Assembly: GCA_963809925.1 (NCBI GenBank)
Contig: CAWELH010000004.1
Location: 558,001-622,000 of the forward strand
Length of the DNA stretch: 64,000 nt
Source: DASQZK01 sp963809925
GTDB taxonomy: Bacteria > Bacteroidota > Bacteroidia > Bacteroidales > GCA-2748055
Direction: 5' to 3'
Shown here: positions 8,538 through 18,982 of the stretch, one piece after another
Layout: the number at the start of each line of letters is the position of its first letter
Numbering within the stretch: the stretch's first letter is position 1
The notes under the pieces: model-generated
What the model saw: the letters and a program-made list of their open reading frames with translations, nothing else
What the model was told of the DNA's origin: nothing
Database searches by the model: none
Program-made: the position numbers and the translations under genes

Positions 8538-8633
8538 TATTTTCAGAAGTGGCCGGTATTGTTAACCTGAGCATTGCAATAAAATGCATTCAACAGGATG
8601 CTATTATTGACCGGCCGGCAATATCGGAGATAC

Positions 8634-9524
8634 ATGACGCATTCGCACGGACATAACATTGAAGATAACCAGACCAGGGCATTTATCCTTGGGATCGGGC
8701 TGAATATAGCCTTTGTGGTGGTCGAGATTTCTGTCGGACTGATCATCAGCTCTTCAGCCCTTCTTGCCGATGCAGGTCATAATACCAGTGACGTGCTAAG
8801 TCTGGTATTTGCCATGACGGCTGCATGGATGGCCCGGCTGAGGCCAAGGGGAAAATATACCTATGGTCTGAGAAAGACAACGATCCTTGTATCTATTTTG
8901 AATGCTTTTCTCCTGTTTGGTGCTGTGGTTGCCATAGGCTGGGGTGCCATTGAAAAGCTCAGCAACCCGCATCCTGTGCCCGGGACCAGTATTATGATCG
9001 TTGCCGGTGTCGGCGTGGTAATAAATGCTGTCACCGCAATGCTTTTTCTGCGGGGCCGCAAATCAGACCTCAATATCAGGGGGGCCTTTCTTCATATGGC
9101 GGCGGATGCAGCTGTTTCTGCTGGTGTTGTGCTTGCCGGCTTAATGATCAATCTGACCGGTAAAACCTGGATCGATCCGGTGATGAGCTTCGTTATCATC
9201 GCAGTTATTCTGATCGGAACCTGGAGACTGTTTACCGATTCAATAAATCTGGCACTCGATGCAGTCCCTAAGCAAATCGACCTTGATGTAGTGAGCGATT
9301 TCCTCCTCTCCAGGAAGGATGTGGAGGGCATTCATGATCTTCATATCTGGGCAATGAGTACTACGCAGGTGGCGCTTACCGTCCATCTGGTCATGCCTTC
9401 AGGGTATGACGATACCTTTCTTGGAAGACTTCAGGAAGAATTGAAAATAAATTTCGGTATCGGTCATACCACATTTCAGATCGAAAACAAAAAGATGGAA
9501 GAGGATTGCATGACAGGATGCTGA
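8634..9524 (+). CDS. Cation diffusion facilitator metal exporter
   Basis: About 296 residues. The chosen start gives MTHSHGHN, a His-rich CDF N-terminus, behind a GGAG five bases upstream; an in-frame ATG at 8598 lacks this. Six membrane helices are predicted. The metal-binding pairs are HNTSD in helix 2 and HMAADA in helix 5, the H/D arrangement of Zn2+-transporting ZitB/CzcD members. The cytoplasmic C-terminal domain (DLDVVSDFLLSRKDVEGIHDLHIW) is a regulatory ferredoxin-like fold. It exports Zn2+ or a similar divalent metal in exchange for protons. Confidence 0.92.
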   Translation: MTHSHGHNIEDNQTRAFILGIGLNIAFVVVEISVGLIISSSALLADAGHNTSDVLSLVFAMTAAWMARLRPRGKYTYGLRKTTILVSILNAFLLFGAVVAIGWGAIEKLSNPHPVPGTSIMIVAGVGVVINAVTAMLFLRGRKSDLNIRGAFLHMAADAAVSAGVVLAGLMINLTGKTWIDPVMSFVIIAVILIGTWRLFTDSINLALDAVPKQIDLDVVSDFLLSRKDVEGIHDLHIWAMSTTQVALTVHLVMPSGYDDTFLGRLQEELKINFGIGHTTFQIENKKMEEDCMTGC

Positions 9525-9566
9525 TATTCCTGTGCGTGCGATTTCCGAAGATGAATGCAACTCCGG

Positions 9567-10028
9567 TTAATTATCTGCTTCACCCAAACCAGCATTTCCA
9601 CTATCGAGAACAAATTTCCATTTTCCGGAAGGCTGGAGTTTCCAAACCGTTACATACGTGCCTTTATGCCTGCTTTGGCCGGTTGAAAGGATGTAAATTC
9701 CATAGGTATAACCCATGTCTCCTGAAGAAGAAACTACAGCAGACGAGGGTTCCCAACTCAGGTTGAAGGAAGAATCGTCGGTCTCTTTAAGTAGCTGTGT
9801 AATTGAGTGGATCCCTTCAACAGGCTGCATCTCAGGTCGCAGCAGTACGGCTGCAGAATCGGCAAACTCAACGAAGGCGGCATTCATACCGTGTGTTACA
9901 GAATATTCGGAGAAATCAAGATCAGCCTGCTTCAGTTGGTCTCTGTCTACGACTTGTGACGATCGGCTGCAACAGGAACAAAGAATTATAAAGACTGTCA
10001 GTACGGGAATTGCAATTTTTTTTTTCAT
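9567..10028 (-). CDS. NTF2-like (DUF4440-type) lipoprotein
   Basis: About 153 residues. The start at 10028 gives MKKKIAIPVLTVFIILCSCCS, a lipoprotein signal with several candidate lipobox cysteines. The mature part matches the SnoaL/DUF4440 pattern: a helix with DLDFSEYSVTHGMNAAFVEFAD, then alternating strands ending in GTYVTVWKLQPSGKWKFVLD. These domains bind small molecules or are enzymes of unknown reaction; no function can be assigned. It converges on the CDF gene. Confidence 0.75.
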   Translation of the reverse strand: MKKKIAIPVLTVFIILCSCCSRSSQVVDRDQLKQADLDFSEYSVTHGMNAAFVEFADSAAVLLRPEMQPVEGIHSITQLLKETDDSSFNLSWEPSSAVVSSSGDMGYTYGIYILSTGQSRHKGTYVTVWKLQPSGKWKFVLDSGNAGLGEADN

Positions 10029-10127
10029 GGGGGCAGTATTAGCGTTTGACTCCGGCATACAAATTAGACAAATACAGCCGAAAGGTCAAATTTTCAAACC
10101 TCTGCTTTCAGGCCCGGGAAAAGTTTT

Positions 10128-10859
10128 TCATTGACCGGTTTGGTCGGAATCAACGTATGTAATCAGCTTCAACAAATCGAACTCATTTTTAGGACGGATT
10201 TTTTCTGTCAAAATGTATCCGGATACTTTTTGATTATCTGCAAACTGTCTTGCCAGCTTTTTCCTGCTGGTTTCAAGCTTCAACAGTTTTCCGTTAATCA
10301 GGGCATAATAATCATTTTTTATCAGTACGGCGTCACTTCGGTTCCCCATATCAATGGCCCGGTTGTAAGCTGCTTCGCGGATTTCCGAATGATAATAACA
10401 CAAAAGCGAGGAATGCCGGTTATAAATGAGGCGGTAAAAGCCTTTCGGGCAGTCATTCTTCAGGACAGACTCAGTAATAAAGGTGGTTCTTTCACCTGCA
10501 AAATAGATGCTCTTTATATTTCCGGTGGCAATGGTTTTTATTTTACCGTCGTGCTGAATCTCCAGCAGGTTATGGTGCGCATTCATTTTTACAGGAATCC
10601 CTTCGATCACTTCATCGCTGCCATTCATCATAACATCGGCTGATTTCCAGTTCGTATTGATATAAACACTACCACCTGTACTGGCCTGGCTGTCAGACTT
10701 CTTTACGTTGCCTTTGATAATTGCATTTTCAGGGGTGGTTCTATCTGCTGAATCTTCAATGTAAAATCCCCGGATCTGACCGTACATTTTAGCCTGCAAT
10801 CCTGTGAAAAGTGCGGTAATAAAAAGGAGAAACAGGAAATCTTTTCTAATAAATTTCAT
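10128..10859 (-). CDS. Secreted protein of unknown function
   Basis: A 243-residue protein with a signal peptide (residues 1 to about 28, FLFLLFITALFTGLQA). The rest alternates beta-strand-like stretches and polar loops, ending in a basic region (ETSRKKLARQF). I recognise no family. A TAATTTTG promoter box lies 20 bases upstream of the start. It is probably periplasmic or surface-associated. Confidence 0.65.
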   Translation of the reverse strand: MKFIRKDFLFLLFITALFTGLQAKMYGQIRGFYIEDSADRTTPENAIIKGNVKKSDSQASTGGSVYINTNWKSADVMMNGSDEVIEGIPVKMNAHHNLLEIQHDGKIKTIATGNIKSIYFAGERTTFITESVLKNDCPKGFYRLIYNRHSSLLCYYHSEIREAAYNRAIDMGNRSDAVLIKNDYYALINGKLLKLETSRKKLARQFADNQKVSGYILTEKIRPKNEFDLLKLITYVDSDQTGQ

Positions 10860-10878
10860 TATCTGAAAATTGAGGAAG

Positions 10879-10886
10879 CAAAATTA
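10879..10886 (-). promoter_or_regulatory. Bacteroidota-type promoter
   Basis: The minus strand reads TAATTTTG, 20 bases upstream of the ATG at 10859, leaving a very short leader. No clear -33 element. Confidence 0.45.
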
Positions 10887-10963
10887 GTATAATACTGAAG
10901 AAAACCCTATCATCTGATCTTATATATGAAGGCTTGCAGTATAATACAGAAAATTTGTTCATG

Positions 10964-12109
10964 TCATACAACTACTCTCTCAATTCGTTCAGGAAGTCTG
11001 GACAGCATTTCATAATTGAGACTGTTGTTCATATCGGCGAAAGAGGCCACGGTGATCTCATTATCCCCTTGCATACCCAACAGCACGACATCATCACCCG
11101 GTGAAATTCCTTCAATATTTGTTGTATTGATGAGGATCATATTCATATTTACGGAACCGATGACATCCGCCCGTTGACCTTTCACAAGAACATGGCCGTT
11201 ATTGCTAAGCTGCCGACTATACCCATTGGAGTATCCAACAGGAACAACAGCGATTTGCATATTCTTTTGTGCCTGGAATCCAAATCCGTATCCCACAAAC
11301 TCACCTTCAATAATTGTTTTTACCGACATGATGCGGCTTCTCCAGCTAATAGCACGCTGCAACGGGTCAGTTCTGTCTTCCTGGCTGTGAATATACTGGA
11401 GAAAGGTTTCCCTCGTGGGCCAGAATCCGTAGGACATGATGCCGATTCTGACAAGATCCATCCTGCTGGAGGGATAGCTGATCGCTGCAGCGGAACTGGC
11501 AGAATGACGCATCTTTGGTTCAATACCTTGCTTTTTCAACCATTTCAGCCGTTTATCGAAGATCTTGAATTGATTCGATATCCTGACGTAATTCGCAATA
11601 CTTTCTGCTCCGGCCAGATGTGTAGTCACACCGGTGATTTCTAAATCGCTACTGTTTTCAATGATCAATTCTGCGGCTTTCTTAAGCTCGGCCTGGTCGA
11701 ATCCTGTTCTGTGCAGCCCGGTCTCAATTTCCAGGTGGATATGTGCTTTTTTTTTCAGCTTTCGGGCAGTTGTGATTGCTTCTCTCAGGCTGCCGGTTTC
11801 AAAAACATAAAAACTGATTCCGTTTTCGATGACCCAGTCATAGTCCTCTCTGTCAATATAACCCATTATCATCAGACTGGAATTTGCCCCCATGACGCTA
11901 TGAACGCGTCGTGCACCACCTGAACTGAAAACTGAAAAATGATGAATGCCGGCACCCTCAAATATTGGGATTACATTACTGATCCCGTGTCCATATGCGT
12001 TTCCTTTGACAACGACAGAAATTATGACATTGTTTCCTACCAATTTACGGATAAACCGAACGTTGTTCTCAAGAGCTGAACGGTTGATTTCAATAACAGA
12101 AGTACTCAT
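10964..12109 (-). CDS. alr: Alanine racemase
   Basis: A 381-residue Alr that interconverts L- and D-alanine for peptidoglycan. The PLP Lys is Lys35 in VVVKGNAYGHG, the second-domain catalytic Tyr is in VPVGYSNGYSR, and the C-terminal domain motif RVGIMSYGFWP-like (RIGIMSYGFWP) is present. The start at 12109 gives MSTSVIEINRSALENN, the usual Alr beginning; the longer open frame to 12286 runs into the upstream gene. It starts 43 bases after the M20 gene and probably shares its transcript. Confidence 0.92.
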   Translation of the reverse strand: MSTSVIEINRSALENNVRFIRKLVGNNVIISVVVKGNAYGHGISNVIPIFEGAGIHHFSVFSSGGARRVHSVMGANSSLMIMGYIDREDYDWVIENGISFYVFETGSLREAITTARKLKKKAHIHLEIETGLHRTGFDQAELKKAAELIIENSSDLEITGVTTHLAGAESIANYVRISNQFKIFDKRLKWLKKQGIEPKMRHSASSAAAISYPSSRMDLVRIGIMSYGFWPTRETFLQYIHSQEDRTDPLQRAISWRSRIMSVKTIIEGEFVGYGFGFQAQKNMQIAVVPVGYSNGYSRQLSNNGHVLVKGQRADVIGSVNMNMILINTTNIEGISPGDDVVLLGMQGDNEITVASFADMNNSLNYEMLSRLPERIERVVV

Positions 12110-12152
12110 CTGTTGATAATTTAATGGATACCCGATCCTTTGGCGATCATGA

Positions 12153-13340
12153 TCAGGACTGCATGATTTTTTTATAGATACCATAAAACATAAGGACACC
12201 GGTATCAATGATTTTGTTTGGGAAATCATAATCCGGGTTATGCAGTTGCGCTGTTTCTTCCCCGGCGCCCAGTCCAAAAAATGCACCTGGAAAAAGTTCG
12301 AGAAAATGGCCGAAATCTTCCGACCAACGAAAACTTTCCTTCAGATCTCTTATCATTAATCCCTGTTCTCCCGCCACAGCTTCAAGAATATCCACACTGT
12401 TATCGTGATTAACGGTTGCCGGGAATTCTTCTGTAAAAGAGCATGAAAACTGCAGGTTGTTGTTACCGGCAATTAGCCTGATTTTTTCCTCGATCATTCG
12501 CACCAGCAATTCCATATCCTCATCCCCGAGAGCTCTCAGTGTCAACATAAAGTCAGCATCACCAGGAGCGGTACCAAACGTCATTTCACCGAGCCTGATA
12601 TGCACAATTGTAGCGAGGATAAAATCGTTAAAGATATCCTTTCTGATATCGTTGTTTATAAAATTGATTAGTTCTGATACAGCATTTGAAGGGCTTATTC
12701 CGGTTTCAGGCTGGCCGGCATGGGCTGTCTTGCCGTGGAGTCGGATGATCATACCTTTTGAGGCTGCTGCAAAGGTACCCTTTCGGATAAGTATAGTATT
12801 GAAGGGAAACCCCGGCAGGTTATGGAGGCCGTATATTTGGTCGGGCTTCATATCCGTGAACTGACTGTCACTGATTACCCTGGCAGCACCTGTTCCGGTT
12901 TCTTCGGCAGGTTGGAATAAAAGGATAACTCTTCCTGCTGCAGGACGGTCGTTGCTAATCATTTCACCAAGTCCGGTGAGAATCGCCATATGCCCGTCGT
13001 GGCCACATTTATGTGAGATTCCGGGATTTACGGATGCCCAGGGGAGGGTATTATTTTCCTGAATGGGAAGTGCGTCGGTATCAGCCCTGAACATCAGTGT
13101 TTTTCCTGCTTTAGTACCCGTAAATTCGAAGGCGATGCCATGACCCCCAAGTCTGTGGTAAATTTTATTCGGTTTCAGCGGGATGAACTGACGTTCGATC
13201 ATAGCGGCAACAGGTTCCTCCTGTTCTGACAATGAAGGATGCCTGTGCAGTTCCTCACGGAGACGGGAAAGATGATCATCATTTATCAGTACGGATCGGG
13301 ATCTGTAGGGCATCAGAATAAAATTTATTGACGACTGCAT
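12153..13340 (-). CDS. M20-family amidohydrolase (N-acyl amino acid/hippurate hydrolase type)
   Basis: A 395-residue dinuclear metallo-amidohydrolase. Metal ligands are visible in SHKCGHDGHMAILTGLG and in QPAEETGTGAARV, with a third His in YGLHNLPG. The lid dimerisation domain (about 185-300) has the conserved HGKTAHAGQPETGISP. These enzymes release amino acids from N-acyl or aminobenzoyl conjugates. The start could also be the ATG ten codons in (MPYRSRSV). Its position before alr suggests amino acid salvage; the substrate is unknown. Confidence 0.88.
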   Translation of the reverse strand: MQSSINFILMPYRSRSVLINDDHLSRLREELHRHPSLSEQEEPVAAMIERQFIPLKPNKIYHRLGGHGIAFEFTGTKAGKTLMFRADTDALPIQENNTLPWASVNPGISHKCGHDGHMAILTGLGEMISNDRPAAGRVILLFQPAEETGTGAARVISDSQFTDMKPDQIYGLHNLPGFPFNTILIRKGTFAAASKGMIIRLHGKTAHAGQPETGISPSNAVSELINFINNDIRKDIFNDFILATIVHIRLGEMTFGTAPGDADFMLTLRALGDEDMELLVRMIEEKIRLIAGNNNLQFSCSFTEEFPATVNHDNSVDILEAVAGEQGLMIRDLKESFRWSEDFGHFLELFPGAFFGLGAGEETAQLHNPDYDFPNKIIDTGVLMFYGIYKKIMQS

Positions 13341-13496
13341 AATATGCAGTCTACATTGAGATACAAAGGCAGACTGTGTTTTGTTTACAGGGAAGTGGAT
13401 TATATAAGATTAAGGGGAGCAATAAATAGGTAGTGGGATCCTGCCAAACGTTAACGTGAATTTTACCTTCTCATCCATTGAAGAATACCTGTATTG

Positions 13497-15167
13497 TCAT
13501 TCATCCGCTACCTGTCGGGAATTTTCTTGTTTCTCTCCTGTCATAGTCATGGCCTTCATCAAAGCCTCATCGAATTGGGTGAAGATGTTGGCCTTTCCGA
13601 TAAGGAACGCGATACGACTGCGTTCAAGTTCCTCCATTACATCGGGCCGGACGCCGGAAAGAAGGATTTTCGTATTCCTTGACTGAATATCGCGGATGGT
13701 CTCCCTGAAGTTGTCGATGCCGGTGGAATCGATGAACGGGACATGCCGCATACGTATTATGAGAACTTCAGACCGGGAGTTAATGTTTTTAAGGGTCTCC
13801 TTGTATTTTTTCGCCGCGGCAAAAAAGAATGGACCGCTGATCTCATATATATCAATCTTTCCCGGAAGGCCGGAATAATTTTCGAAGAGGTCTGATTCAC
13901 CGTCCACGCTCAGCACAGCACCGGATTTTGCCATCCTCTGCATAAACAATAATGCCGCCAGCACCATACCAATTTCAATGGCCATGGTAAGATCGACCAG
14001 TACGGTCAGGAAAAAGGTGGTTAGCAGGATAAAAATGTCATACCTCGTTCCTTTCATTATGGAGAGGAAGGATCGCCACTCACTCATATTATATGCTACC
14101 ACGATGAGGATACCGGCCAGACAGGCCATTGGAATCAGCATAGCCATTCTGCCAAGGAAAAGCATGATGAGTAGTAGCGTTACTGCATGTACTAAACCCG
14201 CCACCGGTGTACGGCCGCCGTTTTTTACATTCGTTGCTGTTCGGGCAATGGCACCAGTTGCAGGGATGCCGCCAAAAAACGGGATGACAATATTTGCAAT
14301 GCCCTGGGCGATCAATTCTGTGTTTGATCGATGATTCGCTCCTATCATCCCGTCGGCAACAACGGCACTCAGCAATGACTCTATCGCCCCAAGCATGGCA
14401 ATGGTAAATGCAGGCTGAAGATAATGACTGAGGTCGGAAAGATGCACGGCAGGCAGTGATATGCTTATTTTATCGGGAATACTGCCATAAACGGTTTGAA
14501 TAGTGTTTACGGGCAGGTGAAAGACACTCACGGCCAGGGTCAGTATTACAATGGCTATAAAAGAACCTGGTATTCGGGGGATGAGTTTCCCGGCATACAG
14601 GGTGATCAGAATGGTGGTTATTGTGATGCCTACAGCCCATGGGTTAAAAGATGGCAGGGATTCAAAGTACAGGCTCCATTTGGGCAAAAAGCCTGCAGGA
14701 ATGCCGGAAATTTTCATACCAAGAGCGTCTTTGATCTGCGTGGTGAAGATGATCAGTGCGATACCACTGGTAAAGCCTGTAATGAGAGGATGCGGAATGT
14801 ATTTCAGTATGGTGCCAAGACGAAAGATCCCAAAAAGAATCAGGATGACCCCCGCCAGAATGGTCGAGATCATGAGTCCGGTCATGCCGTACTGGCTGAC
14901 TACTCCGAAAACCACGATCACAAATGCACCGGTGGGTCCGCCAATCTGGACCCGGCTGCCACCAAGGAATGAAATGAGGAAGCCGGCAATCACGGCTGTA
15001 ATGAGACCTCTTTCAGGTGAGACTCCCGATGCAACAGCAAAAGCAATGGCAAGCGGCAATGCAACAATGCCAACAATGATGCCGGCAAAGATATCTTTCC
15101 TTAATTGTTGCGGAGAATACCCGGCCTTCAGCAGGCTAAAAAACTTGGGTTTGAAAATAGGTTCCAT
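13497..15167 (-). CDS. SulP-family anion transporter with STAS domain
   Basis: About 556 residues. The N-terminal transport domain has around 12-14 membrane segments with the SulP signature region (DIFAGIIVGIVALPLAIAFA, GPTGAFVIVV). A STAS domain covers about the last 120 residues (VLIIRMRHVPFIDSTGIDNF). SulP proteins carry sulfate, bicarbonate or other anions. PEP carboxylase, which consumes bicarbonate, lies two genes upstream, so bicarbonate is one possible substrate, but this is inference. The start at 15167 (MEPIFKPKFFS) is preferred over the ATG at 15191, which overlaps the promoter box. Confidence 0.92.
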   Translation of the reverse strand: MEPIFKPKFFSLLKAGYSPQQLRKDIFAGIIVGIVALPLAIAFAVASGVSPERGLITAVIAGFLISFLGGSRVQIGGPTGAFVIVVFGVVSQYGMTGLMISTILAGVILILFGIFRLGTILKYIPHPLITGFTSGIALIIFTTQIKDALGMKISGIPAGFLPKWSLYFESLPSFNPWAVGITITTILITLYAGKLIPRIPGSFIAIVILTLAVSVFHLPVNTIQTVYGSIPDKISISLPAVHLSDLSHYLQPAFTIAMLGAIESLLSAVVADGMIGANHRSNTELIAQGIANIVIPFFGGIPATGAIARTATNVKNGGRTPVAGLVHAVTLLLIMLFLGRMAMLIPMACLAGILIVVAYNMSEWRSFLSIMKGTRYDIFILLTTFFLTVLVDLTMAIEIGMVLAALLFMQRMAKSGAVLSVDGESDLFENYSGLPGKIDIYEISGPFFFAAAKKYKETLKNINSRSEVLIIRMRHVPFIDSTGIDNFRETIRDIQSRNTKILLSGVRPDVMEELERSRIAFLIGKANIFTQFDEALMKAMTMTGEKQENSRQVADE

Positions 15168-15188
15168 GCTACACGAAATCAGAGTTCG

Positions 15189-15196
15189 CAAAATTA
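15189..15196 (-). promoter_or_regulatory. Bacteroidota-type promoter of the SulP gene
   Basis: The minus strand reads TAATTTTG, 22 bases upstream of the ATG at 15167, which supports that start. Confidence 0.45.
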
Positions 15197-15447
15197 GATG
15201 AAAAACGTATTGGATATCCTGGAAAACTCAAAAATATTTTTAACGTTGGGTAAATGGATATGACCGACCGGCAATTGAGGCAACATGAAACCTTCAATAT
15301 CTATTGGGTTTTCTCAGCAACACTAAACGTGATAAACCTGCGATTTCAATATCCGGTACGGCAATGAATGATCAGGTCCAAAAGGAGATTGTCAGAAAGA
15401 GATGGCTGGCATGTGGAAGGTTATGGGTGGACGATCATGGTGAAGCC

Positions 15448-15879
15448 TTACTTTTTTCTTTTTTGCTGAAGCATTTGTTTCTTCTCGTAATACTGTAGAC
15501 TCAGATACCTCATATCACGTATGGCGGAGATAGCGATAACGATGATAAGTATCAGAAGGAGTGAGAAGGATACACTGTTCAGTTTCAGGACGAAAAGTAA
15601 GATCAGCAGGTAAACCGCTACGAAACTGTTCAGTGTCACTTCAAAGAAACGAAGAAGGCTGAACGACGGTGGCTTATCCTGCAGCTCTCTAAGTCCGTTT
15701 GCGATGGCTGATACGGCATACAAAATGAAAAAAAACAGTGCGAACATCCAGCTTGAGCTCTCCTGGCTGCCAGCTTCACGAGATTTCATGAACTGTGAAA
15801 ATGGGTAGATAACAAACAGGACGCCCATTAACAAACGTATGATCCCGAAAAGTTTGCGGTATTTTAATAGTATGCTCAA
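15448..15879 (-). CDS. Small membrane protein of unknown function
   Basis: A 143-residue protein with four hydrophobic segments (about 12-28, 44-60, 83-100 and 104-120) and a basic C-terminus (KKQMLQQKRKK), a topology with both ends inside. I recognise no family. It sits between the PEP carboxylase and SulP genes on the same strand with separate spacers. Confidence 0.65.
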   Translation of the reverse strand: MSILLKYRKLFGIIRLLMGVLFVIYPFSQFMKSREAGSQESSSWMFALFFFILYAVSAIANGLRELQDKPPSFSLLRFFEVTLNSFVAVYLLILLFVLKLNSVSFSLLLILIIVIAISAIRDMRYLSLQYYEKKQMLQQKRKK

Positions 15880-15936
15880 AGGTAATAGCGTTTACTTTTT
15901 GAGGGGCGAAGATAAGCAATGATTCTTACATATTTA

Positions 15937-18705
15937 TCATCCGGTATTCCCCATGGCATTGGCAATGGCATTGATGCTCCTGAGGAGATCGACGTGCAGT
16001 TCTTCGGCACTTTCCGCATCTGAATCTTTCAGCTGCCTCCATTCACTTAGCAGTTCCACCTGGTTATGATGGAGATAATCCAGGGCTTCAGCACGCAGGA
16101 TGGTTGAATAGTAATGATTTTTCCGCCTGTTGTCCATCGGAGTGCGTATGAGTTCATTCATCATCTCCCGCGTTAACTTCAATTCCCGGAAAATTTTTCC
16201 GAGTATATTATCTTTCACATCTTTGTCTTTTGTCAGACCCGAGTAGAGGCGGATGATCTCCTCATCGGTGGCAGCAAGACTGGTATCAATATTGGTGAAA
16301 ATATACCGTACAAGGTTGTCGGATTTAATCAGGTTCTGAAGGTTCCCGAACATATCCGGATGTTGTTCTTTCAGAAATACAAGGGTTGAGCCAACGCCAT
16401 ACCAACTGGTAATATGGAACCGGGACTGGTTCCAGCTGAAAACCCAGGGAATTGCCCTCAGGTCATCCAGGGTTTGCTTACCGCTCCTTCTTGCTGGCCG
16501 TGATCCGATCTTACTCGATTCAATGGCATCGATGGGAGTGGCTGTTCTGAAAAACGCGATAAAGTCCTTGTCGTGTGTCAGGTCATTGTAAAACCGCAGA
16601 CTTTCTTTCGCCATCAGTCCCAGTATCTCCGAAACCTGCTCATCGTTCGTTGTTTTATGTTTTTGCAGAATAGTGAGAGTAGCGGCGCCACTGACAAGAA
16701 GTTCAAGGTTATATGCTGCATTTGTCCGGTTAGCGAATTTACGTTCGATGGATTCGCCCTGCTCGGTAATCTTAATGTTACCGTTTATTGAACCGTCGGG
16801 CAGACTCCGAAGGAACCAATGCATTGGTCCGGCACCCCGGCTGATTGTTCCCCCTTTGCCATGGAAGAATCGAATGCTGATCCCGTGTTTCCTACCAATG
16901 GTAACCAACATTTTTTGTGCTTTATAGAGTTGCCATGCACTGGCAATTATACCTCCGTCCTTGTTACTGTCGCTGTATCCGATCATAATTTCCTGTACCG
17001 GTTCCCTTAAATTATTGAGTTTTTGTTGGTGGTACAGTGAAAACCTCACGATCGGATGTGAGAAATACCTGTCCATAATTTCAGCACTTCGGTCAAGGTC
17101 ATCGATCGTCTCAAAAAGTGGCACTACCTGCAGTTTGAGTGCGATGCCCTCCGGAGTTTTTTCCGTTAGTCCGGCCTCTCTTGCCAGGAGGTATACCATA
17201 AGCAGGTCGGAGACTGAGCGTGTCATGCTAACGATCAGGGTTCCAAGAGCATGATGCCCGTAATGCCGTATATGTTCATCGACAGCGAGGAAACAACTGA
17301 CAACGGCAGATGCTTCAGGTTCGAGAAGTTCAAAGTCACGGGTAAACGGCCGGTTGGTTCTCAGTTCATTTTTAAGTAATGATAGTCGTTTTGACTCATC
17401 CCATTGATCATATCCATGATCGGCAAAGCCTGAGATCTCAAGAAGCTGCGAGAGTGCTTTCTCATAGTAGGAACTGTTCTGTCTGATGTCGAGCTGGGCC
17501 AGATGAAATCCGAAGGTCTGTACAAGCCTGATCGTATTGCGAACATCATGGTAGGCAATTTTTGATGCGCCGATTTCCTTCAGGGCATCCGACAGGATAT
17601 TCAGGTCATCTACTAGTTGTATCGAACGGCTATAGCTGCCTTTCCGCTCCTTAAGCAGAACACCTTGTTCATTGTCGGGTTCGACAGGCAATTTTGCAAT
17701 CAGAAGGTGCAGGTATTGCCTGAAAACCTCCTTGTTGTATTTTTCGAGGATATATCCGGTACAATCCCCCAATTCACTACTGATTTTGCTTATCCTGGTT
17801 TTCAGTTTGGAAGGGACACCGGAGAATTCGGAATAGAAACTTAGTTTTTCCGTCAATGAGTTTAAGTTGTCCCGGATCAGTGTAAAGGCATTCAGTCTTA
17901 GCTGTTTAAGCGTATATCGGGTAATTACATCGGTTACAAGTGGATGACCGTCACGGTCACCGCCAACCCAGTTGCCAAAACTAAGCTTTGGAAAATTAGA
18001 TGCTTCGTTAAGGTTGTCGGGATCAAATCCCGCTTCTTCCCAAGCCTGGACGAATTTCTGGTCCAGCATAGGAAGTGCAATGGGAAATACATTTACGAGA
18101 TAGTGAATGACATTTGCAAGTTCCGATCTGACATCCGGCTTTTCGAGAAATATATCGTCAATAAGCCATAGACGGTGAAGTGAAAGCTTAATTTCATCCC
18201 TGATACCTTCCTGTTCAAGCTTGGTGTACATGCTGTTTTCCCGCTGAACCAACAGCAGGTACAGATGCCGGTATTCGGACAGAACCACAGGTCGTTTGGC
18301 CTCGGTAGGATGTGCCGTAAGTACAGGCTGAACACTGATGTATTTCAGCTCACCAAGGATATCTTTTTCGGACAGTCCTTCCGATTTGAGAATTTCCAGA
18401 TTATTGCCCCACAGGCCATTGATACTCTTGAGTCCGCCTTCATTTTCCCGTTGTCGGCGATTTTGTACCGCACCATTTACCTCAACCAGATTCAGGAGTT
18501 GGAAGATGAGACCGTAAAGGTGCAGGATCTTCTGGGTAGGCGCTGTATTTTCAATCTTTACATGTTCATTGATCCACGGAATGTAGGGAATGAGCTGTTT
18601 TTCTTTGTTCTCTCCAAGAACTTCCTGAAGGCAATGAAGTAAGAATTCGAGATCGTGATAGGGTTTTCCAAGCTTATCCTTAACCAGTTGAAACGTGGGA
18701 CTCAT
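15937..18705 (-). CDS. ppc: Phosphoenolpyruvate carboxylase
   Basis: A 922-residue PEPC, which adds bicarbonate to PEP to give oxaloacetate, feeding the reductive branch to succinate or biosynthesis. Signatures are VLTAHPTEAKRP with the catalytic His, GNWVGGDRDGHP, and FHGKGGTISRGAGP; the C-terminal MDNRRKNHYYSTILR and final G of NTG are also family-like. The start at 18705 (MSPTFQLVKDKLG) is chosen because the open frame beyond it, to 18843, has no family character. It stands as a single gene. Confidence 0.96.
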   Translation of the reverse strand: MSPTFQLVKDKLGKPYHDLEFLLHCLQEVLGENKEKQLIPYIPWINEHVKIENTAPTQKILHLYGLIFQLLNLVEVNGAVQNRRQRENEGGLKSINGLWGNNLEILKSEGLSEKDILGELKYISVQPVLTAHPTEAKRPVVLSEYRHLYLLLVQRENSMYTKLEQEGIRDEIKLSLHRLWLIDDIFLEKPDVRSELANVIHYLVNVFPIALPMLDQKFVQAWEEAGFDPDNLNEASNFPKLSFGNWVGGDRDGHPLVTDVITRYTLKQLRLNAFTLIRDNLNSLTEKLSFYSEFSGVPSKLKTRISKISSELGDCTGYILEKYNKEVFRQYLHLLIAKLPVEPDNEQGVLLKERKGSYSRSIQLVDDLNILSDALKEIGASKIAYHDVRNTIRLVQTFGFHLAQLDIRQNSSYYEKALSQLLEISGFADHGYDQWDESKRLSLLKNELRTNRPFTRDFELLEPEASAVVSCFLAVDEHIRHYGHHALGTLIVSMTRSVSDLLMVYLLAREAGLTEKTPEGIALKLQVVPLFETIDDLDRSAEIMDRYFSHPIVRFSLYHQQKLNNLREPVQEIMIGYSDSNKDGGIIASAWQLYKAQKMLVTIGRKHGISIRFFHGKGGTISRGAGPMHWFLRSLPDGSINGNIKITEQGESIERKFANRTNAAYNLELLVSGAATLTILQKHKTTNDEQVSEILGLMAKESLRFYNDLTHDKDFIAFFRTATPIDAIESSKIGSRPARRSGKQTLDDLRAIPWVFSWNQSRFHITSWYGVGSTLVFLKEQHPDMFGNLQNLIKSDNLVRYIFTNIDTSLAATDEEIIRLYSGLTKDKDVKDNILGKIFRELKLTREMMNELIRTPMDNRRKNHYYSTILRAEALDYLHHNQVELLSEWRQLKDSDAESAEELHVDLLRSINAIANAMGNTG

Positions 18706-18982
18706 AAAATGTACGGTTTTATATGATAAACAGCAGAAAACTCCAAATGTTGGAAAGGATGGCTCTCGCTGACGTAGGTGGATCGTATAGTAAAATCCGG
18801 ACGTAAAAATATGGTCCGGACTTTCTCTTTTTAATTGGGGCATTGTTTAAACAAAAAATTATTTGTGCTTTTGCAACATAAATTCATGAATCGGGTTAAA
18901 ATTTGTATGGTTAATGACGATTTTGCCGTCCGATAGTTTTAAAGTAAATTCATTTTATTTTGTAAATTGAAACAAAAATCCT

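Noticed and set aside
13978..15201. Long plus-strand open frames inside the SulP gene
   Set aside because: They are antisense shadows of a well-recognised transporter gene and have no family character or ribosome-binding site.
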